From contig JBBRPC010000002.1 of assembly GCA_038228615.1 (NCBI GenBank), positions 1 through 52,929 of the forward strand: a DNA stretch of 52,929 bases, given 5' to 3'. Shown piece by piece: positions 23,889 to 31,488 of the stretch. The DNA comes from F1-120-MAGs023 sp038228615 (GTDB lineage Bacteria > Actinomycetota > Acidimicrobiia > IMCC26256 > PALSA-610). A program made the position numbers and the translations under genes. The stretch's first letter is position 1. Every line of letters starts with the position of its first letter. The notes beneath the pieces were generated by a model, which saw nothing but the letters and a program-made list of their open reading frames with translations, was not told the DNA's origin and made no database searches.

Positions 23889-24641
23889 TCAGCCTTCGAT
23901 ATTCGCCATGCGGTTGAGCAGCGCCTCGGCGGTCGGCGAGGTTTCCTCATCGACGATGCGACCGTCGCTGACGAAGATCACGCGGTCGGCAACTGCAGCT
24001 GCAAGTGGATCGTGGGTCACCATGACAATCGTCTGTTCGAACTCGTCAACGGCGAGGCGCATGAATCGCAGTATCTCAGTGCGCGATTTTGAATCGAGGT
24101 TGCCAGTGGGTTCGTCGGCGAAGACGACCTCCGCGTGGTTCGCGAGCGCCCGCGCCACTGCGACGCGTTGTTGTTGTCCTCCGGAGAGCTCGCTTGGCCG
24201 ATGTCGTAACCGATTCGCCAACCCGACAACGTCGATCACCCGGTCGACCCATTGATGATCTGGCTCGCGGCCGGCAAGGGCCGTTGGCAGCGTGATGTTT
24301 TCGTAGGCCGTCAACGTGGGGATCAGGTTGTATGCCTGAAAGACGAAACCCAACTGGTCGCGACGTACTTTGGTGAGTTGGGTCTCTGAAAGAGAACTGA
24401 TCTCGAGGTCGCCGATAAACACAGCGCCGGCGGTGAGTTGGTCGAGCCCAGCCAAACAATGCAGCAGGGTGCTTTTCCCCGAACCTGACGGTCCCATAAT
24501 CGCACTGAAACGGCCCCGTGCGAACTCCACGTCGATTCCATCGAGTGCCCGAACTTCGGTTTCGCCCTGACCATAGGTTTTGATGGCTCCGACGGCGCTC
24601 GCTGCCATGGGCGAAATGAGTTGTGTGTCGATCGAACTCAC
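23889..24641 (-). CDS. ABC transporter ATP-binding protein (MacB/LolD type)
   Basis: This 250-residue ATPase has Walker A GPSGSGKSTLLHCLAGLD, the Q-loop region LGFVFQAYNLIPTLTAYEN, the signature LSGGQQQRVAVARAL, Walker B EVVFADEPTGNLDS and the switch His in IVMVTHDPLAAA. The PTGNLDS wording is typical of the LolD/MacB subfamily that pairs with FtsX-type permeases. It lies between lgt and the permease gene on the same strand, so a three-gene operon is likely; an lgt link hints at lipoprotein handling, as inference. Confidence 0.92.
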   Translation of the reverse strand: MSSIDTQLISPMAASAVGAIKTYGQGETEVRALDGIDVEFARGRFSAIMGPSGSGKSTLLHCLAGLDQLTAGAVFIGDLEISSLSETQLTKVRRDQLGFVFQAYNLIPTLTAYENITLPTALAGREPDHQWVDRVIDVVGLANRLRHRPSELSGGQQQRVAVARALANHAEVVFADEPTGNLDSKSRTEILRFMRLAVDEFEQTIVMVTHDPLAAAVADRVIFVSDGRIVDEETSPTAEALLNRMANIEG

Positions 24642-24645
24642 CGGT

Positions 24646-25617
24646 TCACCCTAGGGCGGGGGCATCTGCTGCTGGATCGTCCGATTGCGAAGATTCTGTT
24701 GTCGCGTTGCGTGCACGCATGCGGAGCCGGATGAACCATCCCGTGCTGAGGAAGAAAATTACAGCCGACAGCAGCGCGTTGAAACGCAGACCGCCGAAGA
24801 TCTTCGTTGCGTCATCGACTCTGAGCAGTTCCATGAAGAATCGCTCAAATGTGTACATGGCGATGTACAACGTGAATGATTGGCCCCGACCGAGCTTGTC
24901 GCGCCGTTCGAGTGCAACGATCACGGCGAAGATCGTGAAGCACCAAATCGATTCATAGAGAAATGTTGGATGGAACGTTGCGAATCGTTCATAGCCGGGT
25001 GGACGGTGAGCGAGGTCGATCTTCAGTGCCCACGGCAGCGTGCTTGGCCGACCGAAGAGTTCCTGATTGAAATAGTTTCCCCAGCGCCCGATGCCTTGCG
25101 CAACTGCAACTGCAGGTCCGAGCGCGTCGCAGACCAAGACCGTGTCGAGGTTCCGCTTTCGTGCGACAAACATGAGGGTGATCGCACCACCTGCGACGGC
25201 TCCCCAAATTGAGAGGCCGCCTTCCCAGATTTTGAACGCGCCGAGGATGCCGCCTTTGTTCCACTTGTAGCCAGTGAAGAGGTGGTAGACGCGTGCGCCG
25301 ATCACGCCACCAATGACGAGCTTGGTTGCGAGTTCACCGACGAGTCCCGGCGCGAAACCGCGTCGAACTGTTCGAGGTTCAGCGATACGGACCGCGACGA
25401 CGACGCCCATCGCAAGCATGAGTCCGTAGGCATGCAGCGGGAGGGGACCGAGGTGGAACACCCCGTTGTGCGGGCTAGGGATTGCGGCGAACAAGAAGCG
25501 AGGTCCTGTCTTCGGAGGCTGGTCTTCGGGGGCTAGTGGTTCGGGGGCTAGTGGTTCGGGAATTGCAACATCAAAGGTCGAGCCAAGGCATTGCAAATTC
25601 GGCGCTTGTGCGCTCAT
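24646..25617 (-). CDS. lgt: Prolipoprotein diacylglyceryl transferase
   Basis: This 323-residue membrane enzyme transfers diacylglycerol to the lipobox Cys of prolipoproteins. It has PLPLHAYGLMLAMG with the essential His, WEGGLSIWGAVAGGA, the Lgt signature QGIGRWGNYFNQELFG and HPTFLYESIWCF, with seven predicted membrane helices. The N-terminal 45 residues before the first helix are unusual, with a PEPLAPEPLAPE duplication. The ATG at 25617 is preferred to a GTG at 25629. It begins an operon with the ABC exporter genes. Confidence 0.93.
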   Translation of the reverse strand: MSAQAPNLQCLGSTFDVAIPEPLAPEPLAPEDQPPKTGPRFLFAAIPSPHNGVFHLGPLPLHAYGLMLAMGVVVAVRIAEPRTVRRGFAPGLVGELATKLVIGGVIGARVYHLFTGYKWNKGGILGAFKIWEGGLSIWGAVAGGAITLMFVARKRNLDTVLVCDALGPAVAVAQGIGRWGNYFNQELFGRPSTLPWALKIDLAHRPPGYERFATFHPTFLYESIWCFTIFAVIVALERRDKLGRGQSFTLYIAMYTFERFFMELLRVDDATKIFGGLRFNALLSAVIFFLSTGWFIRLRMRARNATTESSQSDDPAADAPALG

Positions 25618-25685
25618 GATATGACGCACGGTCTGTCGATGAAGTCAGCAGGTTCCACGCGATCGATCCATAGGGGACGACGACT

Positions 25686-25836
25686 GGCGGCTCGCTTATA
25701 TGGCGCCTGCTTCGCCCGGCGCGGCGAGCCGCCTGCGCGCCGGGTCACTCGCTGTCGCTCGCCCCGGTCGCTTCGGCGACCGCGGTCTTGTGCCGGGTCA
25801 CTCGCTGTCGCTCGCCCCGGTCGCTTCGGCGACCGC
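25686..25836. repeat. Tandem 45-base repeats with UUCG-loop hairpins and a flanking inverted repeat
   Basis: Two identical 45-base copies start at 25739 and 25792 (period 53). Each contains the perfect hairpin GGTCGC-TTCG-GCGACC (25766-25781 and 25819-25834). To the left, GGCGGCTCGC (25686-25695) is the exact inverse of GCGAGCCGCC (25724-25733). The block lies between the lgt start and the Fpg stop, on the intergenic side of both leftward genes. It may serve as a strong terminator of the glycosylase transcript or be a small dispersed palindromic repeat; its copy number elsewhere is unknown. Confidence 0.7.
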
Positions 25837-25848
25837 AGTCTGGCGCGG

Positions 25849-26688
25849 CTATTTGAGGAGGCGCGACATACGGCGATCGGCGAGGACCTTGCCGTTGGTT
25901 TGACACGTTGGGCAATACACGACCTCGTGCGACTCATACGAGACGTGCTCGAGGTCGGTTCCACAATCAGGGCACGGCAATCCGTGTTTGCCATGGATGG
26001 TGAAGTGCTCACCCAACTTCGGCTCCGAGAGCCCTCCCTTTCGAAGTCGTTCGAGTGCCAGACCGTCGGCCAGGGTGCATTGAATCGCCGCAAGCAGCCG
26101 TTCACGACCTGGTGCGTCGAGCGACTTCAACGATGAGTACGGCGACAATTTGGCTCGATGCAAGATGTCGTCGCTATAGCCGCGCCCTATCCCTGCGACC
26201 GTTCGTTGATCGCGCAACAACGTGTGGATTCGTCGCCCGTCGACACTCGTGCGGATGAGCGCCGTGAACGCTTCGGAATCCGGTTCAGGACCAAGCCGGC
26301 TCAGGGGTCCATCATCGCCAGCGGCGAGTACCCACCAACCTGTTTTTCGTTCGGTTCCAAATTCGCGCAGCAACAGGGCGTAGCCATTGGCAAAGTTCCA
26401 GCGAACGACGGAACCTTTTGGCTTGGTCGATTTCGCGGTCGGTTCGATATCGAGGCGCCCAGCTTGCGAGCAATGAAACAGCAGTCGGTCGCCTCCGTCG
26501 AATTCCAGCCACACGTACTTCGCGCGGCGGCCCATCGAGATGACGGGCCGGCCGATAAGTGATTCGGGCGCAGGCACGACAGTTTTCAATCCATGAAATG
26601 AATACGGGGTGAATCCGCTGAACGCAGCGCCAATCACCACCTCGCCGATGCGCTCCGCGAGTGCCTGCATTTGCGGAAGTTCGGGCAT
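25849..26688 (-). CDS. Fpg/Nei family DNA glycosylase
   Basis: This 279-residue base-excision glycosylase/AP lyase has the catalytic N-terminus PELPQMQALAER (Pro2, Glu3), the lesion-recognition Lys region GRRAKYVWLEFDGGDRLLFH, the helix-two-turn-helix DQRTVAGIGRGYSDDILHRA, and a C-terminal zinc finger CPDCGTDLEHVSY...VYCPTCQTNGK. The GIGRGYSDD wording differs from GIGNIYADE of classical Fpg, placing it among divergent actinobacterial Nei-like enzymes, so 8-oxoguanine specificity is not assigned. Confidence 0.9.
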   Translation of the reverse strand: MPELPQMQALAERIGEVVIGAAFSGFTPYSFHGLKTVVPAPESLIGRPVISMGRRAKYVWLEFDGGDRLLFHCSQAGRLDIEPTAKSTKPKGSVVRWNFANGYALLLREFGTERKTGWWVLAAGDDGPLSRLGPEPDSEAFTALIRTSVDGRRIHTLLRDQRTVAGIGRGYSDDILHRAKLSPYSSLKSLDAPGRERLLAAIQCTLADGLALERLRKGGLSEPKLGEHFTIHGKHGLPCPDCGTDLEHVSYESHEVVYCPTCQTNGKVLADRRMSRLLK

Positions 26689-26716
26689 ATCGCGACGCTA
26701 TCCCTCGTGAATCCGG

Positions 26717-28333
26717 CTACTGACTGTTGCGCTTGCGTCGAGATCGCAAGGTTGGTTTCGTTCGGGTGCTCTCGAGATTTCGCCGGATCACGTCACGCCG
26801 ATCTTGCACATCGCGATAGGTCAAGCTCTCAACCGATGGATCGACGCCGAGCGAAACTTTCACGGCCTCGGGATCGAAAACCACCTCGCTGAGGTCGATT
26901 CCCATTTCCGATGCGAGTAGTTCTCCGTGACGTATCGCAATCTCGGTATGGACGGTTTCGAGTTCGCCAATAATGTCGAGATCCGGCGCCAAGGTTGCGA
27001 TGGAACCATCGAGAAACATTAGACTTTTTACAAGGAGCATCAATACTTTCGGGATGCGAGCGCCGTATCCCATCAGTTTCTTGGTGAGGTCGCGGAGTTC
27101 ATTGAGGAGTTGGTCGGCGTTCAATGTGGTGGGGTCGACCATCGGGCGATCGAGCCCAAGATCCGTGTATACCTCATCGAGGTCGGTATCAGGTGGAAAC
27201 GCTCCGAGATCGCGCAACGCGCGGAGTTGTGATCGCACGTCGCCCGTTGTCGCACCAACAAGAAGGAACAAGAACGCCATGCGTTCTTTCGCGTTCATTC
27301 GTCCAGTAATGCCGAAATCGAGCAATACGGTCCGCCCGTCGGGGCGCACCATGAGGTTGCCGCCGTGGAGATCGCCGTGGAATACGCCGTGCACCATCGC
27401 ACCTTCCATGAACCCGACGAGACCGGCGTGCAATACCGCAGCTGTATCGATTCCAGCAGCGTGCATCGCGGCGACGTCGTCCCAGGCGAAGCCGTCGAGG
27501 CGCTCCATGACCAACACCCGACGCGTGACGAGTGTGGGATGTGGGCGCGGAATGATGATGGCGCGTTGTTGAGTCTTGGCGAGCACCGCTGCGACGTCGA
27601 GCATGTTCTGCGCTTCGAGTCGAAAATCGAGCTCCTCGACGATCGTCTCGGCGAACAACTCTACGAGCGCGGGCGGATTGGCGAGCGCAGCGACGGGAAT
27701 ACGACCGATGAGTTTCGGGGCGAGCCACGCCATCGCACGGATGTCGTCGCGTACGAGTTGGTTCACACGCGGTCGTTGGACCTTGACGACGACGTCTTCA
27801 CCAGTATGTAGTCGTGCTGCGTGCACCTGGGCAATTGACGCGGCAGCTAGTGGGGCGCGATCGAAATGCATGAAGATTTGTTCCAACGGCCGCCCAAGTT
27901 CCGATTCGACCACCTTGCGAACATGATCAAACGATTCGCCGGGTACCCGATCGCGCAGCAGTCGGAATTCGTTGACGAGTTCTTCGGGAAACAGGCCCTC
28001 TCCAGACGAAACGATCTGGCCGACCTTGATGTACGTCGGTCCGAGTTTTGCAAACTCGACGCGTAGTCGTTTGGAAAGAGCGCTTCGCCGCGGTGACTGT
28101 TCCTGGCGGCGTTCGAGAACTGCCCAGACGCCGAGCGTAAATCCAACGCGAGCGGTGACCGCGATGAGGCGTCGGATCGGCGGGAAACGACGTGCATCGA
28201 GCAAGGTTGGGACCATGTCGCGTGCGTTGTTGCGGACATGGTCGAGCCCTCTCGCCCATCGCAGCGAGTCGAGCGTTACGTTCCACGGGCCAACGTCGCT
28301 AAATCCGAAGTCGTCGACGTCGGGACTTTGCAT
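26717..28333 (-). CDS. ABC1/UbiB-family atypical kinase
   Basis: This 538-residue protein of the ADCK/UbiB/AarF family has the KxGQ motif region KLGPTYIKVGQIVSSGEGLFP, the nucleotide-loop AAASIAQVHAARL with the Ala-rich variant P-loop, VVVKVQRPRV (Lys), EELDFRLEAQNM, the catalytic loop HGVFHGDLHGGNLMV and the DFG motif LLDFGITGRM. The family supports isoprenoid-quinone metabolism and lipid homeostasis by an ATPase-like activity. It lacks an obvious C-terminal helix pair. It stands alone between convergent neighbours of unrelated function. Confidence 0.9.
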   Translation of the reverse strand: MQSPDVDDFGFSDVGPWNVTLDSLRWARGLDHVRNNARDMVPTLLDARRFPPIRRLIAVTARVGFTLGVWAVLERRQEQSPRRSALSKRLRVEFAKLGPTYIKVGQIVSSGEGLFPEELVNEFRLLRDRVPGESFDHVRKVVESELGRPLEQIFMHFDRAPLAAASIAQVHAARLHTGEDVVVKVQRPRVNQLVRDDIRAMAWLAPKLIGRIPVAALANPPALVELFAETIVEELDFRLEAQNMLDVAAVLAKTQQRAIIIPRPHPTLVTRRVLVMERLDGFAWDDVAAMHAAGIDTAAVLHAGLVGFMEGAMVHGVFHGDLHGGNLMVRPDGRTVLLDFGITGRMNAKERMAFLFLLVGATTGDVRSQLRALRDLGAFPPDTDLDEVYTDLGLDRPMVDPTTLNADQLLNELRDLTKKLMGYGARIPKVLMLLVKSLMFLDGSIATLAPDLDIIGELETVHTEIAIRHGELLASEMGIDLSEVVFDPEAVKVSLGVDPSVESLTYRDVQDRRDVIRRNLESTRTKPTLRSRRKRNSQ

Positions 28334-28356
28334 ATGAGATCACCGTAGCGAACGGA

Positions 28357-28377
28357 CCCGGCAGATCAACTGCCGGG
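28357..28377 (-). terminator. Terminator hairpin after the Rpf-like gene
   Basis: A perfect eight-base stem CCCGGCAG / CTGCCGGG with loop ATCAA lies 13 bases past the stop of the leftward gene ending at 28390 and before the start region of the ABC1 kinase gene. On the minus strand it is followed by TCCGTTCG rather than a pure T-run. Confidence 0.6.
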
Positions 28378-28389
28378 CCCGATACGCGA

Positions 28390-29709
28390 CTAGTGCAGTC
28401 CGAGGCAGCGATTCACCCAGGGCGCGTATCCCCGCGCTTGGAAGAGATCCCATGCCAAAAGGTCTTGGTCTTGCACGGTGGCCGTCGCCGGGTTCACGCC
28501 AACGAGATCGGGGCGTGCTGCTCCGCTCGCGGTGCTGTTCCACGTCGATTGATCGAATTGGTACGCACCGAAGTAGCGGCCACTTGGGTTGACAGCCTGG
28601 TAGCCGTTGTCGAATGCAGGCGGGGTATGGCTGGATTCGTGGTGGCGGGTGCACACCAAGAACGCGTCGAGGTGGTCGACGTTTGGCAAACTGTTGCCTT
28701 GCACCGTCCAATATCCGTGGTCGGTCCCTGCGACGCCGACGGTGACGACTCGATTGGAAGTCGTTGCAGCGTCGCCGATGCTCGGAGTCGCCGCACCATA
28801 TGTGAGTACCGAACCGGAGGCCCGGGCGATTGCGTAGCCACTTCCGATGCGGCTGATGCCGACGGCGTCGTTTGGAATCGATCCGTAGGCGCTGCCGTAG
28901 TACTTCGAGTCACCAAAGGTAAATACGCCACCGTCAGCTGAAGCCAACGCGTAGCCATTTCCCGTGGCCGAGGCGGTGATGCCGACAACCGGAGACGTGA
29001 TATTGAACTGGGCTGCGCTTCCTTGGAACGTCGCGTCGCCGAAGCTGAACACACCGCCGTCGCTCGCTGCGAGCCAGTAGCCCTGCCCCGATGGGGTAGG
29101 CGCGATTCCAACGATGTTGTGCAGCGACACATCGGCCGCGCTGCCATGGAAGACCGCGTCGCCGAACGTGAAGACTCCGCCGTCTTGTGCGGCGAGCCAA
29201 TAGCCGTTCCCGCTGGGTGTGGCGGCGATTGCTACTACCGGTTGAGCCAACGAGATGGTTCCAGTACTGCCGTGAAACGCAGCATCGCCGAATGCGAATA
29301 CGCCGCCGTCGCCGGCCGTCAGCCAATAGCCCTTGCCGCTCGGCGTTGCCGCGATTCCGACGAGTGAGCGGGTGAACGGTTGCGCGGCCCCCGGGCCGTA
29401 GTCGGTCACCGTACCGTAGGCGTTGACCCCATTCGCGGTGAGCGTCGGAGCGGCCTGCCGGCTGGAACTCGCTGTTGCAGTGCCTGCAAAGGCCAACACC
29501 GCAGTCGCGGCAACGACGGTCGCGCCGCCGAGGATGCGTCCGGCGGTCGTGACGCGTGCGCTGCCGTCGACTCGACCGTTCGATTTGTTCGATTTCCCCC
29601 GACGAGCTTGGCGTTGCTCGCTGCCCACGATCCCGGTGAGCGCGGTGGCCGTGGTATCAGTGGTGTTCGGAGGTGCAGTGGTCTGTTTTCGTGCGCGTTT
29701 GAATGACAT
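28390..29709 (-). CDS. Secreted Rpf-like transglycosylase with DGGVFxFGDAxF repeats
   Basis: This 439-residue protein has a basic, Thr-rich cytoplasmic start and a signal/anchor helix (GGATVVAATAVLAFAGTATA, about residues 60-80). Five or so units of the form GYWLxAxDGGVFxFGDAxFxGS follow (about 110-310), a beta-propeller-like repeat common in Acidimicrobiia. A C-terminal transglycosylase/Rpf-type domain has CTRHHESSH with a likely catalytic Glu, then NPSGRYFGAYQFDQSTWN. It probably cleaves peptidoglycan during growth or resuscitation. ATG 29709 follows a clear GGAG. Confidence 0.82.
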   Translation of the reverse strand: MSFKRARKQTTAPPNTTDTTATALTGIVGSEQRQARRGKSNKSNGRVDGSARVTTAGRILGGATVVAATAVLAFAGTATASSSRQAAPTLTANGVNAYGTVTDYGPGAAQPFTRSLVGIAATPSGKGYWLTAGDGGVFAFGDAAFHGSTGTISLAQPVVAIAATPSGNGYWLAAQDGGVFTFGDAVFHGSAADVSLHNIVGIAPTPSGQGYWLAASDGGVFSFGDATFQGSAAQFNITSPVVGITASATGNGYALASADGGVFTFGDSKYYGSAYGSIPNDAVGISRIGSGYAIARASGSVLTYGAATPSIGDAATTSNRVVTVGVAGTDHGYWTVQGNSLPNVDHLDAFLVCTRHHESSHTPPAFDNGYQAVNPSGRYFGAYQFDQSTWNSTASGAARPDLVGVNPATATVQDQDLLAWDLFQARGYAPWVNRCLGLH

Positions 29710-29762
29710 TGTTGTTTGATGCTCCTTTGTCGGGGCGCGACAGACTGTGTCCGCCCGGAAGG

Positions 29763-29788
29763 GTTGGCCGCAAGTTTCTTGGGCCAAC
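29763..29788 (-). promoter_or_regulatory. Strong stem-loop in the leader of the Rpf-like gene
   Basis: On the minus strand GTTGGCC-CAAG-AAA-CTTG-C-GGCCAAC forms an 11-base-pair stem with one bulged C and a three-base loop, 54 bases before the start codon. It is immediately followed by CCCTTCCGGGCGG. Rpf-type genes in actinobacteria are often controlled by structured leaders, including c-di-AMP riboswitches, but the conserved core of that riboswitch was not recognised here, so the element is left unnamed. Confidence 0.5.
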
Positions 29789-29921
29789 TCACAACGGTAG
29801 GGAGCCGATGGCGAGGACTGCGAATGGGCACCCCAGAATTGCCTGAACATCAGAATATCGACAGATGGCGTCAGATTCGGGCCCGCTGGGCGAACCGGAC
29901 GGAGCCGTCGCGTGATGTTGG

Positions 29922-29955
29922 ACTAGTTCGAAATAGCTCGAAAGAACTAGTTCGA
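29922..29955 (+). repeat. Two ACTAGTTCGA repeats upstream of the FAD oxidoreductase gene
   Basis: ACTAGTTCGA occurs at 29922 and again at 29946, 24 bases apart, and the second lies in the perfect palindrome GAACTAGTTC. Two near-palindromic sites on about the same DNA face, 50-80 bases before the start at 30006, fit a repressor or activator binding region. The regulator is unknown. Confidence 0.45.
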
Positions 29956-30005
29956 TCGACTGTTTTCACCAGTTACTCGATGCTTGGCACACAGGACCGA
30001 AGCGC

Positions 30006-31445
30006 GTGAAGGACCAGCTTGATGCCGTGATCGTGGGCGCGGGACCGAACGGACTGACGGCCGCGGCCCGGCTCGCGGTGGCTGGCTTTGCGGTGTGCGT
30101 CTTTGAAACGGCCTCGGAAATCGGCGGGGGAACGCGCACCGACACCAGCGCCGTTCCGGGCTTCGCGCTCGACGTCTGTTCGAGCGTTCACCCATTCGGT
30201 GCAGCCTCGCCGGCATTCCGTGAGCTGGGTCTCGGCGACCACGGTCTCGTTTGGTCACACGCACCGATCGCGTTAGCGCACCCGCTCGATGACGGTCGCG
30301 CCGCAGTGCTCGATCGTGATCCGCTACAGACCGCGAAGTCCCTTGGGCCAGATGCAACTCGGTGGCGTCGCCGTTTCGCGACGATCGAACGGAATTGGGA
30401 CGACTTGGTTGATGCAACCTTTGCGCCGATGTTGCGCGTTCCCATGCACCCGTTCAAGCTCGGTCGCTTTGGGGTTGAGGCGCTCCGGCCTGCGACCAAG
30501 GTCGCGACGAGCTTTGACGGAGCCGTCGCGCAGGCCCTCTTTGCTGGCCTCGCCGCGCATACCGCGGTGCCGTTAGAGCGTGTGCAGACCAGTGGAGCGG
30601 CGTTGATGCTTGGCGCGGCGGCAGGAGTTGTCGGATGGCCATACGCAAGCGGTGGTTCACAATCAATCGCGAGCGCGTTGGCTTCAGTGATTGTTGCCCA
30701 TGGAGGAACGATTGTGACGGACCATCCCGTTCGTTCACTCGGCGAGCTTCCGAGCGCTCGCGCGCAACTCTTTGATGTCAGCCCGCACGGGCTTGTCGCG
30801 ATATGCGGCGATGCGCTTCCTGATCGATACCGCGCGGCGATGCAACGGTTCCGCCATGGTCCCGGGGCATTCAAGATCGACTATGTGTTGCGCGAACCGA
30901 TTCCGTGGACCGCTCACGAATGCCGCTTGGCGGGGACGGTGCATATCGGCGGAACAATGTTGGAAATCGCCGCTGCAGAAGCCGCTGTTGCGTGCGGCGA
31001 AATCGCCGAACGCCCCTTTGTGTTGATGGGTCAATCGACTGTTGCGGATCCGTCGAGGGCCCCGGCTGGAGCGCATTCGGCGTGGTCGTACTGCCACGTG
31101 CCACAGGGCGTTGATCTGGGTTCTGTATCCGACCGAATCGTCGACTCGCTCGAACGCCAGATCGAACGATTCGCGCCGGGATTCCGCGATGTCGTGGAGC
31201 AGCGTCGAATACTTGGACCTGTCGAATTGGAGGCCCACAATGCCAATCTGCACGGAGGCGACTTTGGCGGAGGTGCTGCCGATGGTCTGCAGTTGCTCTT
31301 TCGACCGCGCGTCTCGCTTGATCCATACCGCACACCCCTCGACGGGGTCTATCTCTGTTCGGCTTCCACTCCGCCGGGGGCCGGCGTGCACGGGATGTGC
31401 GGCTGGAACGCCGCCGGTTCCGCCATTGCGCATTCACTCTCGTAG
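30006..31445 (+). CDS. NAD(P)/FAD-dependent oxidoreductase, phytoene-desaturase/CrtI-like
   Basis: This 479-residue flavoprotein has the FAD-binding motif DAVIVGAGPNGLTAAARLAVAG, then VFETASEIGGGTRT, and the C-terminal FAD motif region LDGVYLCSASTPPGAGVHGMCGWNAA. The family covers carotenoid desaturases, isomerases and related amine-oxidase-fold enzymes. No carotenoid genes are adjacent, so the substrate is open. The GTG start at 30006 has AGGA upstream. Confidence 0.85.
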   Translation: MKDQLDAVIVGAGPNGLTAAARLAVAGFAVCVFETASEIGGGTRTDTSAVPGFALDVCSSVHPFGAASPAFRELGLGDHGLVWSHAPIALAHPLDDGRAAVLDRDPLQTAKSLGPDATRWRRRFATIERNWDDLVDATFAPMLRVPMHPFKLGRFGVEALRPATKVATSFDGAVAQALFAGLAAHTAVPLERVQTSGAALMLGAAAGVVGWPYASGGSQSIASALASVIVAHGGTIVTDHPVRSLGELPSARAQLFDVSPHGLVAICGDALPDRYRAAMQRFRHGPGAFKIDYVLREPIPWTAHECRLAGTVHIGGTMLEIAAAEAAVACGEIAERPFVLMGQSTVADPSRAPAGAHSAWSYCHVPQGVDLGSVSDRIVDSLERQIERFAPGFRDVVEQRRILGPVELEAHNANLHGGDFGGGAADGLQLLFRPRVSLDPYRTPLDGVYLCSASTPPGAGVHGMCGWNAAGSAIAHSLS

Positions 31446-31488
31446 CGGATTGATCCGCGCTTGTGAGCGAACGCCCCGGACTTTCGAC

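Noticed and set aside
25686..25836. CRISPR array
   Set aside because: There are only two repeat copies, with an 8-base gap rather than a unique spacer, and no cas genes.
31446..31488. Small dyad GCGGATTGATCCGC as a terminator
   Set aside because: The loop would be only two bases and no stable extension or T-run is present.
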